64,000 bases of DNA from assembly GCF_003945595.2 (NCBI RefSeq), contig NW_024104302.1:144531-208530 (forward strand), read 5' to 3'. The DNA is from Pipra filicauda. Its lineage: Eukaryota; Chordata; Aves; Passeriformes; Pipridae. Below the pieces are notes generated by a model. That model had not been told where the DNA came from and ran no database searches. It saw only the letters and a list, made by a program, of their open reading frames with translations. Below, in pieces: positions 48,601 to 60,153 of this stretch (the first letter of the stretch is position 1; every line of letters begins with the position of its first letter). Made by a program: the position numbers and the translations under genes.

Positions 48601-49749
48601 TGGCACTCTGGAAACCAGGACCAGGCTCCAGATTAGTTCTCTCACGATTCCCACCGGCGTCGGCAGGGGCTGCAGGAACACAGATTTCCAAGATGTTTAC
48701 TGATAACCTCCAAAACCCACAACACAGGGGTTTAATTCCTTTCTCAAAGCCCACAGAACAACTCACTGTTACTCTGTGTACAAAGGCTAAGAGCCTTTGC
48801 TGCTGTGTTGGCCAACAGGAGATCAGATACCACAGCAGATTTGTCTAAGGTCAGTGTGAAGGGATTGAGAAAATATTTTTGGTTTTCCCATTACAAGAGA
48901 ATTTGTCTAAATTCAGCCTCCATAATTGACCTAAAGTCAGGCTGCTTTGGCTTGTAGATTTACGAAAAGAGGGAAATATCCTTCCCTTCAGCACTTCCCT
49001 TCAGGTTTTATTCAGCTGCACAGAACTAGATTGAGTGTTTAGGACACACAGTTCAACCTGTAACATCAGCAAGGCAAGAGGTGACTTTTCAAGAGAAGCA
49101 TCAGCAAACCCTCGCCACGCTCCACTCCAGACCCAGAAGCCCTACAGGTGCCTCATACATGAGGAAACCAGAGACATGGAAATGTGAGGAGGAAAACCCA
49201 CATTTAGACCTTTGGTTTTCATGGGACAAAGGCAAGACCCCTCTGACAGGTGCACACAAAAAACTCTTTTGACACCATAAATACCTACGTAAGCCAGAGA
49301 ATATCAGCAAATTAAAGAGATCTGATCAAAGTAAACCTGGGGTTTAAGGATGCACACAATAAAGGGAGGAAAAAAAGTAGGAGATATTTCTTTTTCTGGG
49401 CAGGTCACACCTTGATGTCTCGACACTCCTGCACACAAGGACAGGTAACACCTGTAAACACACACACACAAGCTCCCAAGAGGAGCCTACACATCTCTCC
49501 ACTACATGTGGGCACTGAAATGGTTTTGGAGAGAGAAACCCCCACGGGATGAATCCACACCCTCAGCCAAAACCCCAAAACCTCCATTTTAAAGTTCTGC
49601 ATCCCCCAAGAAACTACGTGCAGGGCTCCAGGCTCATCCTGCACGGTCAGAAGCCAAATCCCCTCCTGCCGACACCCCCCGGCACCCCCGGCCCGGCCGG
49701 AGCGGGGTCCGGGCAGCGCCGAGCTGGGCCCGGCACGGGCGGGACGTAC

Positions 49750-49897
49750 CTGGGTGGGCATCGCGGCCGGGCCCATCCTCACACCTGCGCTCCAGGTGGG
49801 CAGCACACGGGCGGCCTCGGGGTCCTTCCAGCCTCCGCCGGGCAGCGGGGGACAAGTTCCTTATTTCTGTACTCCGGGGGGTGGGAAAACCCGGGAC
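49750..49897 (-). other. Probable untranslated exon from the 50 kb CpG island
   Basis: The minus strand shows a pyrimidine tract and CAG acceptor (49900-49898), then a 148-nt unit ending at a GTACGT donor (49749-49744). A second possible donor GTGTGAGG follows position 49785 and would give a 113-nt form. The short form omits two ATG codons that lie near the long end. An upstream exon ending at 50460 would feed it. Splice logic is seen in sequence; transcription is inferred. Confidence 0.55.
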
Positions 49898-50459
49898 CTG
49901 CGGGAGAGAAAGGGCTGTCACGGGGGGGCCCCGCAGCCCCTCTCCCCCGCTACCTCCATCCCGCCCCGGGCCGGCCGGCGGGGCCGGGCCCGGCAGCGCT
50001 CGCAGGCCGGCCCGGGGGCGCGGGGCACCGGGGGAGAGCCCCCCACTCCCTCTGCTCCTCCTGGGAGCCCCCCGGGCCCGGCCTCGCTTCCCGGGGCTAA
50101 AATGGAGGCGCGGGGCGGGCGGGGGGGGGTCCCCGCTCCGCACGGAGCCGGCCGGGCCCGGCCCCCCGGGGGCAGCGCGGCGGGGCGGAGCTCCCCCCGC
50201 ACCCCGGGCCCTGCGCCCCCCGCGACCCCCGACCCGCAACTCCCTTGCGTGGGGAGGGGGGACCCGCCCCCCCCACCTCCTTCCTCCCTCCCTCCCCGCC
50301 TTTCCCCAGCCCCTCCGCGGCCCGGCCCCCCGCAGCCAAGTTGCGGGACGGTGGGGCCGCGGGTCCGGGGGCGGCTCTGCCCGGGGTGGGGAGGGGGCGG
50401 CGACCCCCGGGCCGTGCCCGGCGCCCGGCGCCCCCCGCCCGCGCCGCGCCCGCCCGTAC

Positions 50460-50500
50460 CTGCGCCGCTCCGCCGCCTTCAAGCGGGCACCTTCCGCCCC
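50460..50500 (-). other. Probable short first exon in the 50 kb CpG island
   Basis: Ends at a GCAG|GTACGG donor at 50460. The start is unknown; CCAAT boxes at 50513 and 50544 place it near 50.48-50.50 kb if spacing is typical. Confidence 0.4.
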
Positions 50501-50978
50501 CCCCGCGCGCCCATTGGCTGCGCGCGGGGCATGGGCGCGCCCCATTGGCCGCCGCCCCGTCAATCACGGCCGGGGGGGCGGGGCGGGCGGTGATTGATGC
50601 GGTGCCGCCGCTCGGCCCCTGCCCCGCGCCCCCCCCCCCGCCCCGGGCCCCCCCCCGGCCGGGACCCCCCCCCAGCCCCGAGCGCACCCGCACAGGCCGC
50701 GCCGGGGGGTCCGGGCGCTGCGCAGCCCCCCCGGGGCAGCCGAGGGTCCGGCCGGGCCGCGGGAGCGGCGGGGCGGGGGGCGAAGGGGTGCGGGTGTGGG
50801 GGCGGCGGGGGGGGCGCGGGGCGGGGGGTGTCCCGCGGGTGGCAGCGGGTCGGGGCCGGGGGGCCGCGCGGGGTGTCCCGCGGGCCGCAGGCCACTCGCG
50901 CCCCGTGCGGGGCGAGGGTCCCGCAGCACCGGAGGGACCTGCGGAGGGGCCGGGGGTGACCCCGGGGCGCGGGGGGTC

Positions 50979-51060
50979 CTGTCCCGCCGGTGGCACCGGG
51001 CCCGTGTCCCGCCGGTGGCACCGGGCCCGTGTCCCGCGGGTGCCCCGTGTCCCGCCGTCC
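50979..51060. repeat. GC-rich 25-bp tandem repeat, about three copies
   Basis: Units read roughly cccgtgtcccgccggtggca plus ccggg, with the third copy shortened. It lies at the edge of the CpG island. Confidence 0.75.
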
Positions 51061-51582
51061 CACACATCACACCGGGCGGGTGTCACGCAGGTGTGACATC
51101 CGTGGGTGACAGCAGCGCCCCGTCCCCCCCTCTGCCCCGCGGGGACACCAGTGGACCACTGCCCCGTGTGCCCCCCACCCTGGCTGTGCCAGGCTGTCCC
51201 CAAACTGTGCCATGGGCCCCTCGGAATCCGACCCACACCACCCACCAGCAGCCCCTCGGTCCCTCGTGAGCCAGACGCTGCTGAATTCCGGATCATCTCA
51301 GTGTCACCTTCTTCTCTCAGACATGGAAAACCTGCCATGGCTTCTCCTCCTGCCCATGGCCGGGGGGACACAGCGGTGCAGCTCTTCATCTGTTTCCACT
51401 GTTGATTTTTTCAATTGCCTTTTAGTTTTTATCCAAGTCACAGGCAGGGTTTAACTGAAATTAAAGGCCCAACTCCACGTCCTGCAGGCTGAAAACCAGC
51501 TCAGCTCCTTCACATTTCGCTGATGGTCCTTCTGTGAGAACAGAGTTGCTGTTTCCCTTTGGGACAGCAGAGCTGGGAGGAG

Positions 51583-51895
51583 GATCAGAGAATCATGGAA
51601 TGGTTTGGCTTGGAAGGGACCTCAAAGCCCATCTCATTCCACCCCCTGCCACGGGCAGGGACACCAGCCCAGGTTGCTCCAAGCCTTGTCCAACCTGGCC
51701 TTGGACACTTCCAGAGATGGAGCAGCCACAACTTCTCTGGGCAACCTGTGCCAGGGCCTCACCAAACTCGGAGTAAAGAATTGCCTCATGAAGTTTAATC
51801 TAAATCTATCTCAGTTTAGAACAGTTCCACCTTATCCTGTCACTGCCTGCCTGTGTAAAAATCACTCTCCCTCCTTTTTGTAAGGCCCATTTAAG
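51583..51895 (-). mobile_element. CR1 fragment, minus strand
   Basis: Starts gaatcatggaatggtttggc and includes the 3' UTR core with a small deletion. The element interior continues to about 51895. Confidence 0.85.
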
Positions 51896-54094
51896 GACCA
51901 GAAGGATGTTTGAGATGCTCTGAATACATTTCTACAGATGACACCCTGATCCTCAAAGCCCTGCTCAGGAATCCCTGGGATGGTTTGTACCATCATAAAA
52001 TATCCCCAGCACTGAGCTGAGGAGAGTTCTGCTGGGTGGACCAAAGGAGAAAATTCCCATTTTTGTCTCCTTGGGAAGCCAAGCTGCGTCAGGTTTTAGC
52101 TCTGATTTCTTGCCCCCAAACCTCCCCAAAGTCCAGGTCTGTCCATCCACTGGACAGTGATGATGGAGAGGGAGACACCAACACACCTGGAGACTTTACA
52201 AGGGATGGGTTGGACGTGGGGAACTCACCCGGTGTAGGGAGGCAGGAAAATTCCTTCCCTGGCAGAGGATTTATCACACTTGTTCTTAGATAGAGTCTTT
52301 TCTGTTTCAGGGCCAAAAGGAACTTTCCACACCAATTCTGGTGCAGGGGGGACACGGGGAACTTGTGGCCCCACTCAATGTAGCGACCGAACTCCTCTAT
52401 TTAAATTAAAGTTGTGGATGCCCCACACAGAACAGCCTCATCCACCATCCCCACACACTGTCCTTGCCCTCCCTCCCCAGAGAAGGTGGCTGCAACCAGG
52501 TTGGTTTTTCCTGGTTATCCGGGAAAATCCAGAATATGACGATATTCTGCAGGTGACAAAGTGTTTAAAAGCAGGTGAGTGGATGAACTGCTCCCACAGA
52601 GCGATGGGACTGAGGAGAAACACCTGCCAGAGAGACTTCTCTAAATCTGTTGAGACACATGAGAATCCAAAAGAGGCAGAAAGTAGCAACTAATCCTCTT
52701 GTCTCCCTCAGCTCGTTTTCCAAACGTCCTGGCAACAGAGGATTTCTGTTGTTCCACACATAGGTGGATATGAACTGCTGGATTTGGGAACAGGAGATTT
52801 TTAACTGAACAAAGGATGTCAGAAAGGAACATGTGGCTCTTTTCTGGATGTGATTTTCTGTGGTAGTTTTGATGGAATGACCTTTGAGAATGTTGTGGGG
52901 GGTTTTCTTCTGATCTGGGAGGTGTTTCTGACACTTTCCCTTATTGTGCCATCAGGATTTTTGAAATCCTTCCATCATTTAAGGCTGAGTCAAACAGTCT
53001 GGGCCAGGAGAGCAGATCCCAGATGGAAACAGGTCAGAACATGACACGAGGGGCTGGCAGGACCCCAGAACCCTGAGGGATGGACCAGAAATGCAGCCAG
53101 AGCCGTGGAAGGTGTTGGTGCCCATGTTCACGAGGCTGCAGAGGCACTGGGGGTGACCCAGCTCCTGCTGAAGTGCTGAGAAACCCAGGAAAGCCTCAAA
53201 CCAGCCCAGCTGGCTCTGGAGAGGGGACATTCCCCCAGGCCAGGTCCCACATGTCACTGCTGTGCCCACTCCCCCACTTCTCATCAGTCTCACGTCTCTG
53301 CTGCAGCAGCTCCTCAGTGTCCTTCACCCTCCTCTGTCCTGTTTCCACCTCCACAGGCTTTTCTGGGTCTGGCATTCCCAAATCATGGATTTGCTCTGTG
53401 ACTGCCCAGCTGGAGGGAGGACACAGAGGCTGGAGAGGCGTTTGCTGTCGGGGTCCAGTGCTGTGACCCCAAGGAAGGGGCAGGGTCCCCTCCTGTCCCT
53501 GCTCACCCAGAAGCATCTCCCAGGGTTTCTACAGCAGCTGGACCCAAACCAGCAGACAAATCCAGTGCTCCACAAACACTGATTTGAAAAACGGGTCAGC
53601 AAAAGAAGCAGAGAAAGTTTTATTTTCTGTGTTAACAGAAGTTTAAACCCTGATCCTCGGAGGATCAGGAATACAGAGCTCCCTGCCTTAGAAACCCTGT
53701 TCTTCTGCTCCATTAAAAATGGAGATGAAGCAGTTCCTGCTCCTGGATCAGCTCATGCTCAAATAAAGTCACAGACTTGGACAGAGGGACAGAAAGCAGG
53801 AAGATGCTGCAGCAGCAAAGTTAGAGATGAACAACAGAACAGAGTGTGCTGCCCCACTAAGCTGTGGGTGTCCATAAAGGTCCCAAAAACATCCCCGAGC
53901 TGGAAATCCTGAGGTACAAACAACTCCCGGTGTTCCCTGCATGGCTGGGATTCAGCCCCGGAACGATGTATTGCAGCTCATAAATCAATCCCAGTAACGC
54001 TTTGCCTTTCTCTGGAGGCACCTCAAGCTCAGCTTAACAAAGCTCCGGGTCACCGCCAGGACGAGTCCGGCTCCGAACGGCTCCGCGCGGCTCC

Positions 54095-54178
54095 ATCACC
54101 CCAATTCCAGCCGACATCACCCGAATTCCAGCCGACATCACCCGAATTCCAGCCGATATCACCCGAATTCCAGCCGAC
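54095..54178. repeat. 21-bp tandem repeat, four copies
   Basis: Four units of 21 bp (atcacccgaattccagccga plus c), with single-base differences. The unit is a multiple of three, so it reads as a repeated heptapeptide on the minus strand, but no gene is supported. Confidence 0.95.
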
Positions 54179-54651
54179 ACGGGGACGCTGCGACCGAGAC
54201 ACAGGAAGAACAACTCGGCTCCTGCTGCCGGGCGGGAAGTTGGCTCCGGAGAATTTAACTGTGAGACACAATAATAAATGTCCGGGATCAAACGAAACGC
54301 GGGAGAAAACAGCGGGAGGCAGCTGGGAAAGGGTTTAGTTCAGAGGCGCTTTTCCAGCCAAACTCGGCGCTCAAAACCCACTGGATTAGGTTGATACCGT
54401 GGGGGAAAACGAGCGGTGAGAGGTTTAATCCGAGATGATTGTTTGCAGCAGGAGGAATTCCTGCAGAGCCACGAGCCTTCCTGGGAAGCTCTGGAAGTAC
54501 AAGAGAGGAATGACTCCTCTGCTGACTGACAGCAGTTGCAGCCACAGTGTCGGGAGCTGCTACGGAAGGCAGGAGAAAGTGAAAATAAAAATAACCTGCT
54601 CCTTACCCAGGTTATTGAATCTCCTGTCGCTGCAGGATGGAAGCAGCAACA

Positions 54652-54968
54652 ATTCCAGGGATGGGGCAGCCACAGCTGTGCCAGGGCCTCACCACCCTCA
54701 GATTCCTTCCCTATATCCCATCTAACCCTGCCCTCTGGCAGTTTGAAGCCATTCCCCTTGTTCCCAGTCCCTCTCCAGCTCTCCTGGAGCCCCTTTAGGC
54801 CCTGGAAGGGGCTCTCAGCTCTCCCTGGAGCCTTCCCTTCTCCAGGGGAACCCCCCCAGCTCTCCCAGCCTGGCTCCAGATCCAGCCCTTGGAGCATCTC
54901 CGGGGCCTCCTCTGGACTCTCTCCAGCAGCTCCACGTCCTTCCCTCAGGTGTAACCCCCCCACCCTCA
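54652..54968 (-). mobile_element. CR1 fragment lacking its 3' end, minus strand
   Basis: Contains internal CR1 blocks (tctaaccctgccctctggca and ctccagcagctccacgtcct) but not the 3' UTR core, and has an internal deletion near 54680. CR1 copies are normally truncated at the 5' end, so this one was probably cut by later deletion. Confidence 0.8.
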
Positions 54969-55164
54969 CCCCAAATTCCACCCCAGCCCAGTTGACTGGA
55001 AGCCTGTGGCAGATCCAGGTGACAGGTGGATCCCCAGGTACCACAGGACAGAAACCAGCCCCCGTGTGCCCCGAGGTGTGTCCTCAAACCCTTCCCAACC
55101 TCTGCCACACTTCTCCACCTCCTGAAGGACAAATCCCACCCCCGTCCCAAAGCACCTGGGGCCA

Positions 55165-57793
55165 AACCTGCTTTTAAAAGTAGTTTATTTGGATTTTCCA
55201 CATCCTTTAATGAATCGCAAATATATTAACAGAAAAGACTTTTTTTTTCCCCCCTAAGACTGTACAATTTTTGAAATAAAAAGTCAAGAAAAGCCAAAAA
55301 AAAAAAAAAAGGACAAATTACATTGTTTCAATGCAAATAGTAACACCACACCCACACTTTGCATTTTTTTTCCATAGTTTTGTTGTAAGAAAATGACAGT
55401 TCCCTAATTCTTTTCAGTGGACACTTGCTCTCACCTGGCTGCCAGTGCCTCCATGCTCGGACTCTTCCTCCCTGTCCCTCCTCAAAGAGCCAAATTTTAG
55501 TCATTCAATAATAATCTTGTGATTCTCCTTAGAAGGTAAAATAGCAGCGAGGGCTAAATGTGACTTGGGATTCTTGGGGAAAAAAGGAAAATCCCTTCCA
55601 GGTATGATGTACATGGAAAGCCAGGGATGGTTTTATGTGTTAAATCCTGCAGGTAATGTGAATGTCCTCGTCAGATCCCAGCTCAATTAAGAGCTTTTTC
55701 CAGAGGGTTGGAACTTTTACTTCATTTTTTTAGGAAACAGAAAGGAAAAAGCCATTTAGATTCCTGGATCTCTGGTCCCCACCTAAACACCAGCATTGGT
55801 TATGGACAAGGGAATAGCACCTGCTTCCTCCTGCTTTGGAAAACCTGCTGGGAACCAAAAGGAAGCCCATTAACACATTAATTAGTGGCACTCCACAAGT
55901 GCTGCCTCCAGACCTTACTGAGGTGCTGCTCGGACTCCTCCCTGCCAGGGATGTGCTGGGAAGCTGCGGCTGGGTGGGAAAACCAGCCCAGGAGAGACAC
56001 AGGGAACTCCGAGCTGTGCCACAGGTGCCCCTCAGGAAACCTGAGCCCTCCTCGGGGAAGACTCTGCAGGAAGGGGAATCACCCCCAGCAGCTGCAGCCA
56101 CAGGAAGGGGGGGAGAGCTGGAACTCTCAGTCCAGCCCAAACCAGCCGTGATTTTCCAGTCAATCCATCGACCTTCCAGCCCCAGCCCAGCACAGGGATG
56201 TGGCAGAGGCACAAACCTCCTTCAGTGTCTTATTGCTCCTCAGACTTTGGAGGTTCCTTTTCACACTGTGAGGGGAGTTGAAGCCTGTTTTCCCCTGCTC
56301 ATCCTCCTACCTCAAAAAACACCAACGAACCAGAGAATTTCTATTTTTTTGCTCTGAACTTGGGAATGATTTTTCAAAGGATAAAGGTGTCCATGTGGCT
56401 TCTGAGCAGAGAGGAGCTGGGACAGAAGATGTCCCTTGTGTACAAGGATAATTTAAAAGAAATTGAAGTGTAAAGGTAACTAAGAGACCCCTAAAAACTA
56501 ATAGATCTTAAAAAAAAAAAATTAAGACTGATCACAACAAATACATTGCTATGAAATCTGTATCATTCCCAATTTATTAGGCATAAATTGCTCTTTAAAA
56601 CTGCTTATATCATACACTTTCTTTGTCATCACTGCACAAAGGGCACCAATTGCTGCTGCAGGAGGCTACAGAGAGCAGTTTGGACTTGCTAACGTGGTGC
56701 AGCTTCCTCCTCAAAGAAACAGCCCCTGGAGAAAAGGAAAGTGTTCCTGGAGTGAGAAACTGAAAGAACAGCTTAAAAAAAAATAAGGAAAAAGACTGAT
56801 AATTGCACATTTTTGCATCCTGCTTGGACCACGCTTTACAAAAGAGTTTTAAAAGTGATCACAGGTCTAATGAGATACTAACCCGAGACAGTTACTTGAG
56901 GTGTTGGACCAAGGTTCTGATTGTATTAAGGCTTCCACAGTCTTCCCAGTCTCTCAGGATTAAGGGTTTGATGTTGTCACATTACACTTGTATCTCATTT
57001 GTCTCTTGATTTTGCCCTTTATTAATTTTTATTCTCAAGAGGGGAAGAACAAGTCAAGGGGTGTACGAAAAACGAAGCGAGGTGGTGCTGACTCAAGTAC
57101 AAAGTAAACACTGACCTTTCCCAAACCGGGTGAATAAATTAATTCATGGTTAGAACATGAAAGCATTTCATGAAAGCTTTGATCCTGCCATGTGATTCTC
57201 CTGCAGTTTGCACTCTAAGCAGGGCCACGGGGTGTTTTCCGTGGTGGGACACGCTCCCAGTCCTGTGTTTGCTCACTGGAGACACTGCAGCTTTAAGGTC
57301 ATGGACACTCCCTGGCATTTAAGTTAAACACTACAATATGCAAAAGTCCTGTTTGTCACCACTGTCCTTGGAGAACTTGGAAATGAGGTTCAGCACTCTG
57401 CTTACCAAGAAAGACCCAAACTAAGACACATTTCTGGAAAAAGAACAAGACACCTCGTCATTAGTACTATCCCCACATCTACTGCCTTCCATACAGCAAA
57501 GCACAAGTCTGTCTTCCATGATATTTTTTTCCAGCAAAGGGGAGTCCAAAACCAGCATTTCTTCCTCAGTCACTTTGATAAATGTGTAAGAGCCAACTAG
57601 TGAGACTCAGCAGCAGCTGGATATTGCACTGCCACGACCCCTGGGACAGGTCGGGGCTGAGGTGCACTCGTGGTGTCAGTGGAGGTCGACGACAGTGCTG
57701 GCTCAGAGAGGTGAAGACCCAGGATGGGAAGGAAGGGGAGGACACGACAGTACCAGTCACACACACTCAAGCTCAGACAGTGGCTCTTGGAGG
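55165..57793 (-). other. CDC27: CDC27 3' UTR (extent inferred)
   Basis: Follows the CDC27 stop codon on the minus strand. Possible AATAAA signals on that strand lie at about 57027-57032, 57017-57022, 56571-56576 and 55184-55189; the last gives a 3' UTR of about 2.6 kb. The stretch is AT-rich and mostly free of CR1. Which signal is used cannot be seen here. Confidence 0.5.
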
Positions 57794-57876
57794 TTAAAAT
57801 TCATCGCTTTCCACCGCGTGGAGCTGAGTGTCGTCCGCGTCCGTCATGCTGCTCTCCTGGGACTCGTCTGTGCCGA
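57794..57876 (-). CDS. CDC27: CDC27 last coding exon
   Basis: CDC27 (APC3) is a TPR scaffold subunit of the anaphase-promoting complex that receives the C-terminal Ile-Arg tails of CDC20 and CDH1. This 83-nt exon has a CTCTCCCTGCAG acceptor and encodes the C-terminal tail GTDESQESSMTDADDTQLHA through to SDEF and a TAA (57796-57794). I recognise the tail as nearly identical to mammalian CDC27. It starts with two bases completing a split codon, which fits either of the two donors of the preceding exon. The tail is acidic and Ser/Thr-rich, as expected for an exposed, phosphorylatable end. Confidence 0.97.
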
Positions 57877-58069
57877 CTGCAGGGAGAGGAACAGGGAGGG
57901 TCAGACCCCACTGGGCTGCTTCACTGCCAGGATCCCCCCACAACCTGCTCCAGCACCTCAAAAGCAACAGGTTTGGGCTTCCCCCCTCCGAGTGTTTTAA
58001 AGCCACGTGGCTTCTCCCGTTTTCCTTCAAAAACCGAGCCCTGACAGCTCGAAGGGGTCTAAAGAAATC

Positions 58070-58310
58070 ACAGACACCTGGAATGGTTGGGGTTGGGAGG
58101 GACCTCAAAGCTCATCTCAGTCCCACCCCCTGCCATGGGCAGGGACACCTTCCACCAGCCCAGGTTGCTCCAAGCCCCGTCCAACCTGGCCTTGGACACT
58201 TCCAGGGATCCAGGGGCAGCCACAGCTTCTCTGGGCAACCTGTGCCAGGGCCCCATCACCCTCCCAGGGAAGGATTCCTTCCCAATATCTCACCCAAATC
58301 TCCCTTCTTT
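58070..58310 (-). mobile_element. CR1 fragment, minus strand
   Basis: Complete 3' UTR core and flanking blocks, highly similar to copies at 32355 and 45420. It lies in the CDC27 last intron in the same orientation as the gene. Confidence 0.9.
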
Positions 58311-59009
58311 CACTTGCTCCTTGACCCTAAATGAATTTCCAAAGGAATTCACACAAAGTACACACCAATAAACCACAAAGCACATTAACAAAACCCCCTG
58401 CTTGGCCCCATTCTGTTAAATGCCTGCAACCTCCAGCACTGCTCAGGGAGGGATCCATGGAGGATCCCAAAATTACCTCAGGAGGGTTGGGCAGCTCTCC
58501 CTGCTCCCCTGACACAGAACATGGCACACAGTACCTAAGGCCACCCTTAAATACTTAACTCCTATGCCTGTTAAGGTCAGAACAAAGGCAAATATCTAAT
58601 GATGGGTTGTTCTTCCCCCACAGGAACGTGACTGGACTCTGCTCTCCAGAGCACAATCGAGGAAATTAACTGTAAATCCCCAAATACTCAATTGTTTCAT
58701 GTGGAGAAACACAGATGCACTTCACTGCTTTAAAGAAAACACTCCAGGTTTCTGCACAACAGACATAGTCAGTCCCCCAGGGGGCAATTTAATGCCCCAA
58801 ATGCCTTAAACTACCCAAAATATTCCAAACAATTTCCCCCCTTGCCCAGAACTACCTTAAATTACTTCAGTTTGTCTCATGTATCCCAAGAGAGTCGTTC
58901 AGCTGAGGCTGTGGAACTCTGGGACAGTCTCTCTGCACAGCCAGGGAGGCTGGACTGTGGCACACAGTCCAGCACTTTGATTTTGTTTACATTTATTGGA
59001 CAAATTAAG

Positions 59010-59075
59010 CTGTTGGTTTTTTTGCTTGGGTTTTTTTTTGGTGTTGGTTGGTTTTTGGGGTGTTTTTTTTGGTGC
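59010..59075. repeat. T/G-rich low-complexity stretch
   Basis: Runs of T broken by G on the plus strand, in the CDC27 last intron. Confidence 0.8.
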
Positions 59076-59972
59076 TGCTCAGCAGTTCCAGTCTCTGTCT
59101 CCATCTCCTGGTCAGAACATGCTCAGCCCCAGTGAGCTGGGGCTTTAAATTAACCCAGTTCCAACAGCAGGAAAAAAAAAGATGGATACTTCAGGAAGAG
59201 CAGTGCAGGGTAAGTTTCCCATATCAAAAAGCACACAGGATCAATAAAAATCAATGTGATAGACAGCTGCCACCTTTTCCTACTTTTTTAGTTGAGGATC
59301 TGGAATTGCAGGACAATATGTTTATTAATAAAGAATCCCAACCCTGCTATATTTTCCTCTTTTCAGGAAAAGAATTAAATTGCTTATCAGCATTTATTTT
59401 CTATCTCTGCTTCAGTCTGCAAAGAGGTCAACACTTATGACTGTCAAAACAATTTAAGCTCATAATCAAAAGCTGAGAGAAGAGAAACCTGGGCTATTCC
59501 TTTTTGTGGATTATTCCCCAAAGTGTTTTTATTTTCTCTTCATTCAAACCAAACTGCTTCCATGGCTTCCATCAAAAGCCACCTTTTATGTTTAGCACAC
59601 CAAGTATTTTCACCCAACATCCATTTTAAACTCCTGACAAAGCCCCTACAGACAAATTTCTGTTGCCATTCAGTTACTCTGAAATGATTTGATGCTTTAG
59701 GATGGAATATTTGCAGCCCTGGGAAGGTCTTGCTCTCCTGGGATGATATTATAGCCCCCATGATTTGTAGGAATTTACAGTTATCACAATCTCTGTCCCA
59801 ATACACCTAAAGAAATGTCCCAGAGCAGGAAAAATGAAGGGATCCTGCTGAAGGAAGAGCCTCTGGAGTTCTTATTTGCTGAGCAGAACGTTTCACTTAT
59901 TAAACCTGGGATTCTTCCTACAACTGAGTGGAAAAAAACCTCCTTAAATGAGCAGGGGTTGGGAATACAAAC

Positions 59973-60153
59973 CTGATTCATAGGGGTAACATTCACTGAT
60001 TTGCTCCTCTCGAGTTATTGGCTCCTCATCATCAGGAAGGTAACGTTTATCAATGGCCTCTTTGATCTGGTTGTTGGCTCCTTTGGGATCCAAGTCCATG
60101 GCCCAGGAGAAGTTCATTAGGGCCAAATGGGTTTGACCCAGTTTTTTATAAAC
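59973..60153 (-). CDS. CDC27: CDC27 penultimate coding exon with tandem splice donors
   Basis: Encodes the last TPR helices and start of the C-terminal tail, from VYKKLGQTHLALMNFSWAMD to the acidic DDEEPI segment. The acceptor (TTTTCAG at 60154) follows an unusually long T-rich tract. Two donors are possible: GTGAAT after 59997 and GTTTGT after 59973. They differ by 24 nt and both keep the frame with the last exon. The short form gives EEQI-I-GTDES, close to the mammalian tail I remember; the long form inserts SECYPYES before V-GTDES. The exon belongs to the C-terminal TPR superhelix that forms the co-activator tail pocket, although the alternative residues lie beyond the TPR fold. Confidence 0.95.

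Larger units (their letters stand above)
42080..49660. other. Stretch between the two CpG islands
   Basis: Contains CR1 fragments (43.1 and 45.4 kb) and an A30 tract. I see no supported coding gene. It is intron if the 50 kb island is an alternative KANSL1 promoter, otherwise spacer. Confidence 0.5.
49660..51060. promoter_or_regulatory. Second CpG island with minus-strand promoter signals
   Basis: About 1.4 kb of very GC-rich sequence. Two NF-Y CCAAT boxes on the minus strand (50513-50517 and 50544-50548) sit just upstream of a consensus minus-strand donor at 50460/50459 (GCAG then GTACGG). A second exon-like unit follows at 49750-49897. It is therefore a likely promoter firing leftwards, either an upstream alternative KANSL1 promoter or a separate non-coding RNA. 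A divergent rightward transcript cannot be excluded. Confidence 0.65.
51061..55164. other. Spacer between the 50 kb CpG island and the CDC27 3' end
   Basis: Holds CR1 fragments (51.6 and 54.7 kb) and a 21-bp tandem repeat (54.1 kb). No supported gene on either strand. Confidence 0.6.
57877..59972 (-). other. CDC27: CDC27 last intron
   Basis: About 2.1 kb between the last two coding exons. It contains one CR1 fragment (58070-58310) and a G/T-rich low-complexity stretch (about 59010-59075). No other feature seen. Confidence 0.85.

Noticed and set aside
49634..51389. Several open frames of 160-430 codons on both strands
   Set aside because: Same composition effect in the second CpG island; splice signals on the minus strand cut across them.
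55836..56357. 173-codon plus-strand frame
   Set aside because: It lies antisense in the probable CDC27 3' UTR and shows no domain.
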